Positions 23,419-26,457 of a DNA stretch of 26,457 nucleotides are shown in pieces. The number at the start of each line of letters is the position of its first letter. Positions within the stretch are counted from its first letter, which is position 1. The translations under genes and the position numbers were made by a program. This DNA is from Firmicutes bacterium CAG:110. Its GTDB lineage: Bacteria > Bacillota > Clostridia > Oscillospirales > Oscillospiraceae. The stretch lies in NCBI GenBank assembly GCA_000434635.1, contig HF988033.1:1-26457 (forward strand). Reading direction: 5' to 3'. The notes below the pieces were generated by a model that was not told the origin of the DNA, made no database searches, and worked only from the letters and a program-made list of their open reading frames with translations.

Positions 23419-25215
23419 ATGGACAACAAACAGTTTCCCGAACGGGACGAGGAGGAAATCATTCCCGAAGAGCTGACCTTCCTTCCCGCCGACGAGGAAT
23501 CGGAGGACGCCGGGGATGTCCCCGCCTCCGAAGACGTAATTGGGGAAGAAACCGCTTCCCAGCCAGAGGAAATCCCCGCAGAGGCGGAAGAACCCGTTGC
23601 GGAGGAAACTCCCGTGGCAGAAGACGTTCCCGCATTTGAGGACGATTCCGCCCAAGATGACATCCCCATTTTTGAGGACGTCCCCCCCATTGCGGACGCC
23701 CCCGCCCCGGAGGAAATTCCCGCGCCCGATGACACCTCCGAAAAAGGCCGTTCCTTCATGGATCGCATTCCGGACGTGGATGATGGCATGGAAGAATCCT
23801 ACGATAGCCGGCTCACCGAGCCGGAGATCGGCAGCGAGATCATCCCCGACGAGAGCGCCATGGATTCCCACGGTATGCTGGAGCACGGCGAGGAAGAGCC
23901 GCCCTTTGACCCCAGCATTCTGGACGACCCGGACTTGCAGGAGCTGCCGGAGGAACCGGCGGAAACGGAGCCGTCAAAGGACGAGATCGCTGAACAGGAA
24001 TACCGGGACAGCGACGGTGATTTTGACGCCGCAGAGGATGCCCCCGCCCCGGAAAGAAAAGCGTCCGGTCGTCAGCGCCCCGTCAAAAAGGGACGTCCTA
24101 AGAAAACCCGTGGAGAGGGTCTGCTGGGCATCCCCCACATTCTGGTCACCATCGTGTGGCTGGCTCTGATCGTGGTCATCGGCGTCACGCTGGGACGGAT
24201 GATCTGGGTCTGCGCCGCCGATGTGCTGGCTTTTGGGCGGGAAAACAAGCCCGTCACCATCACCGTTTACGAGTCCGACACCATGGACAGCATCACCGAC
24301 AAGCTCTACGACGCCGGTTTGATCCGCTACAAGAGCCTGTTCAACTTCTATGCTGACATCTCCCACGCCGAGAAGAAGATTGACCCCGGCATTTACGACC
24401 TGAACACCCGGTACGACTATCACGCGCTGGTCAACATGATGTCCGCCAGCTCCACCCGTGAGGTCGTGGAAGACCTGCTGATCCCCGAGGGCTACACCTG
24501 CCGCCAGATTTTCGCCCTGCTGGAGGAAAACCGCATCTGTACCGCGCAGGATCTCAGCGCCTACGCCGCCAACGGCGCGCTGAAGGACTACTGGTTCCTT
24601 GAAAACGTGACCCGGGGCGACAAATACTGCCTTGAGGGCTTCCTTTTCCCGGATACCTACGACTTCTATAAGAATTCCTCTCCCCGTGAGGTTCTGGAAA
24701 AGATGCTGGACAACTTCGACTACCGGTTCAGCGAGGAAATGCGCGCCCAGATCGACACTCTGAACGCCACCGTCACCGACGGCAGCTTCACCGTCCGGGA
24801 AGTGACCATTGTCGCGTCCCTCATTGAGAAGGAAACCGCCTCCGCGTCGGAAAGCCCCCGGATCGCCGGTGTTATTTATAACCGTCTGTTCCACTGGGAC
24901 TACCCCGCCCTGCTGAACATCGACGCCGCCATCATCTACGCGCAGGACGGCGTGTCCGACCACATCGACACCAGTCTGGACAGCCCTTACAACACCTACC
25001 TTCACGTGGGTCTGACGCCCACGCCCATTGCGAACCCGGGTCTTGCCAGCCTGCAGGCCGCGCTGAATCCCGAATCCCACAACTATTATTACTACGTGCT
25101 GAATCCCGCCACCGGCGCCCATCAGTTCTCCACCACACAGGAGGAGCATGAGCAGTATCGCGCGCAGTTTGCTGCTGCCGCCGCTGCCGCTTCCACACAG
25201 TCGGAGGGCGAATGA
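23419..25215 (+). CDS. mltG: Endolytic transglycosylase MltG
   Basis: Membrane-anchored lytic transglycosylase that cuts nascent glycan strands and helps set their length. The 598-residue product has an acidic, Glu/Pro/Ala-rich N-terminal tail (about 1-210), a basic stretch (KKGRPKKTRG), one membrane helix at about 239-262, a LysM-like region, and the YceG catalytic domain. The EKET motif at 470-473 contains the expected catalytic glutamate, followed by GVIYNRL, SPYNTYLHVGLTPTPIANPG and HQFSTTQEEH. The ATG at 23419 has GGAGG 8 bases upstream. The frame could open earlier at a TTG (23404), but that overlaps the ribosome site. The tail makes it much longer than the E. coli form of about 340 residues. 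Confidence 0.95.
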   Translation: MDNKQFPERDEEEIIPEELTFLPADEESEDAGDVPASEDVIGEETASQPEEIPAEAEEPVAEETPVAEDVPAFEDDSAQDDIPIFEDVPPIADAPAPEEIPAPDDTSEKGRSFMDRIPDVDDGMEESYDSRLTEPEIGSEIIPDESAMDSHGMLEHGEEEPPFDPSILDDPDLQELPEEPAETEPSKDEIAEQEYRDSDGDFDAAEDAPAPERKASGRQRPVKKGRPKKTRGEGLLGIPHILVTIVWLALIVVIGVTLGRMIWVCAADVLAFGRENKPVTITVYESDTMDSITDKLYDAGLIRYKSLFNFYADISHAEKKIDPGIYDLNTRYDYHALVNMMSASSTREVVEDLLIPEGYTCRQIFALLEENRICTAQDLSAYAANGALKDYWFLENVTRGDKYCLEGFLFPDTYDFYKNSSPREVLEKMLDNFDYRFSEEMRAQIDTLNATVTDGSFTVREVTIVASLIEKETASASESPRIAGVIYNRLFHWDYPALLNIDAAIIYAQDGVSDHIDTSLDSPYNTYLHVGLTPTPIANPGLASLQAALNPESHNYYYYVLNPATGAHQFSTTQEEHEQYRAQFAAAAAAASTQSEGE

Positions 25216-26429
25216 GAAAGCTGGAATTGCTCAGCCCCGCCGGGGACATGGAGCGGCTGGAAATGGCTGTAGCTTACGGCGCAGACGCGGTGTATTTTGC
25301 CGGAACAAGCTTTGGAATGCGCTCCTTCGCGGGGAATTTCTCCCCCGAGGAGCTGCCCAAGGCAGTGCGGTACGCCCATGACCACGGCGTCAAGTGTCAC
25401 GTCACCGTGAACACCATGCCAAGAAATGACGAAATCGTCCGGCTGCCGGAATATCTGGAGCAGCTGGACGACGCCGGGGTGGACGCCCTGATCGTGGCCG
25501 ACCTGGGCGCATTCACCCTCGCCGGGAAATATGCCCCGCACTGCGAGCGGCATATTTCCACCCAGCAGTCCATCGCCAATTACGTCTGCGCTCAGGCGTG
25601 GTTTGATCTGGGCGCGAAGCGGGTGGTTTTGGCGCGGGAGTGCAGTCTGGAAGAAATCCGCGTCATCCGTCAGAAGGTCGATCCCGCGCTGGAAATCGAG
25701 ACCTTTGGCCACGGCGCCATGTGCGTCAGCTACTCCGGCCGGTGCCTGCTGAGCAACTACATGACGGGACGCGACAGCAACCGGGGCGCCTGCGCCCAGC
25801 CCTGCCGGTATCAGTACGCCCTGATGGAGGAAAAGCGACCCGGGGAGTATTTTCCGGTTTTCGAGGACGAAAAGGGTACTTACATCTTAAATTCCCGGGA
25901 TATGTGCATGATCGACCACCTGAATGACCTGATGGACGCAGGCGTGGACTGCATCAAAATTGAGGGCCGGGCAAAATCCGCCTACTATGCCGCCATCGTC
26001 ACGGGAGCCTATCGCCACTGCATCGACGATGCCGCCGCTGGCAGAGAGCTGGACCCCGTCTGGCGGGACGAGGTGGATCACATCTCCCACCGCATCTACT
26101 CCACCGGCTTCTATTACGGCGAGCCGGGGCAATACGTAGCTTCCTCCCGGTACATCCGGGAGTGGCAGATCGTGGCGAAGGTAGAATCCTGCGACGAAAA
26201 CGGACTGGCGGTGTGCCGCCTGAACAACAAATTCCGCTCGGGAGACGCGCTGGAAGTCGTCGGCCCCGACGTGCGCCCCTTCCCCATCACCGCTCCCATC
26301 ATGGCCGATCTGGAAGGCAACCCGGTAGAAGAACCGCGAACCCCCCAGATGAAATTCACCATCCAGCTGCCAAAGGCCGTCCCGCCCATGAGTATGCTCA
26401 GAAGAAGCGTTGACCTGTCGGCAAAGTAA
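25212..26429 (+). CDS. U32 family peptidase-like protein (TrhP-type)
   Basis: Product of 405 residues, starting LELLSPAGDMERLEMAVAYGADAVYFAG, the standard U32 opening. It has the U32 signature around ETFGHGAMCVSYSGRCLLS and four cysteines, Cys171, Cys178, Cys194 and Cys198, as in U32 proteins shown to hold an iron-sulfur cluster. Although named peptidases, members such as TrhP and RlhA take part in RNA hydroxylation. The mltG neighbourhood matches the Bacillus yrrL-yrrO region, which includes the tRNA uridine hydroxylation genes, so TrhP is the best guess. The ATG overlaps the mltG stop codon (ATGA). The remaining 28 bases of the window hold nothing I can support. Confidence 0.9.
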   Translation: MRKLELLSPAGDMERLEMAVAYGADAVYFAGTSFGMRSFAGNFSPEELPKAVRYAHDHGVKCHVTVNTMPRNDEIVRLPEYLEQLDDAGVDALIVADLGAFTLAGKYAPHCERHISTQQSIANYVCAQAWFDLGAKRVVLARECSLEEIRVIRQKVDPALEIETFGHGAMCVSYSGRCLLSNYMTGRDSNRGACAQPCRYQYALMEEKRPGEYFPVFEDEKGTYILNSRDMCMIDHLNDLMDAGVDCIKIEGRAKSAYYAAIVTGAYRHCIDDAAAGRELDPVWRDEVDHISHRIYSTGFYYGEPGQYVASSRYIREWQIVAKVESCDENGLAVCRLNNKFRSGDALEVVGPDVRPFPITAPIMADLEGNPVEEPRTPQMKFTIQLPKAVPPMSMLRRSVDLSAK

Positions 26430-26457
26430 AAATTTATGCGCCTGCCATTTCATAATG

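Noticed and set aside
23460..23760. Repeated Glu/Pro-rich codons in the mltG tail as a DNA repeat or CRISPR-like array
   Set aside because: The units vary in length and sequence and stay in frame, so they are low-complexity protein sequence. No regular spacers exist.
26437..26457. Possible start of another gene (ATG at 26437, and ATG at the last three bases)
   Set aside because: There is no ribosome site and only a few codons are visible before the window ends.
1..26457. tRNA/rRNA genes, CRISPR arrays, prophage or a defence island
   Set aside because: I read both strands of the gaps and found none. Nearly all sequence is accounted for by identifiable core or rhamnose-pathway genes.

Overview
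The window looks like chromosomal DNA from a Gram-positive anaerobe of the class Clostridia, probably an Oscillospiraceae/Ruminococcaceae-type gut bacterium. The reasons are: a PolC-type replicative polymerase; the Firmicutes gene run pyrH-frr-uppS-cdsA-dxr-rseP with ispG placed between rseP and polC; a high-GC coding style; strong AGGAGG-type ribosome sites; and several TTG/GTG starts. The genus cannot be fixed from this sequence alone.

Layout. (1) 81-1760, minus strand: glnS, reading away from the next block. (2) 2009-12547, plus strand: a tightly packed essential operon, pyrH, frr, uppS, cdsA, dxr, rseP, ispG, polC. It links UMP/nucleotide supply and ribosome recycling with undecaprenyl and phospholipid precursor synthesis, the MEP isoprenoid pathway, membrane proteolysis and replication. 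A strong hairpin lies between frr and uppS. (3) 12548-12808: a terminator-like hairpin, a clear promoter and a 161-bp imperfect palindrome with perfect 18-bp terminal inverted repeats (MITE-like), followed by a uridine-phosphorylase-type gene. (4) 13708-19784, minus strand: a dTDP-L-rhamnose operon transcribed rfbA-rfbB-rfbC-GT61-GT61-rfbD. Two paralogous family-61-like glycosyltransferases sit inside it, and the distal one is AT-richer and carries a 9-base G tract. (5) 19934-21999, minus strand: a DEAD-box RNA helicase translationally coupled to a divergent DprA/SLOG protein. (6) 22191-26429, plus strand: thymidylate kinase, a DJ-1/PfpI protein, MltG endolytic transglycosylase with a long acidic N-terminal tail, and a U32-family protein.

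Six promoters with 17-bp spacers can be read at the heads of the transcription units, and in several cases they help choose the start codon. I see no tRNA, rRNA, CRISPR array, prophage, transposase gene or recognised defence system. No intergenic stretch exceeds 300 bases. Most of the window is ordinary core genome. The parts most worth a second look are the MITE-like palindrome placed in the predicted 5' leader of the phosphorylase, and the glycosyltransferase pair with its homopolymer tract.
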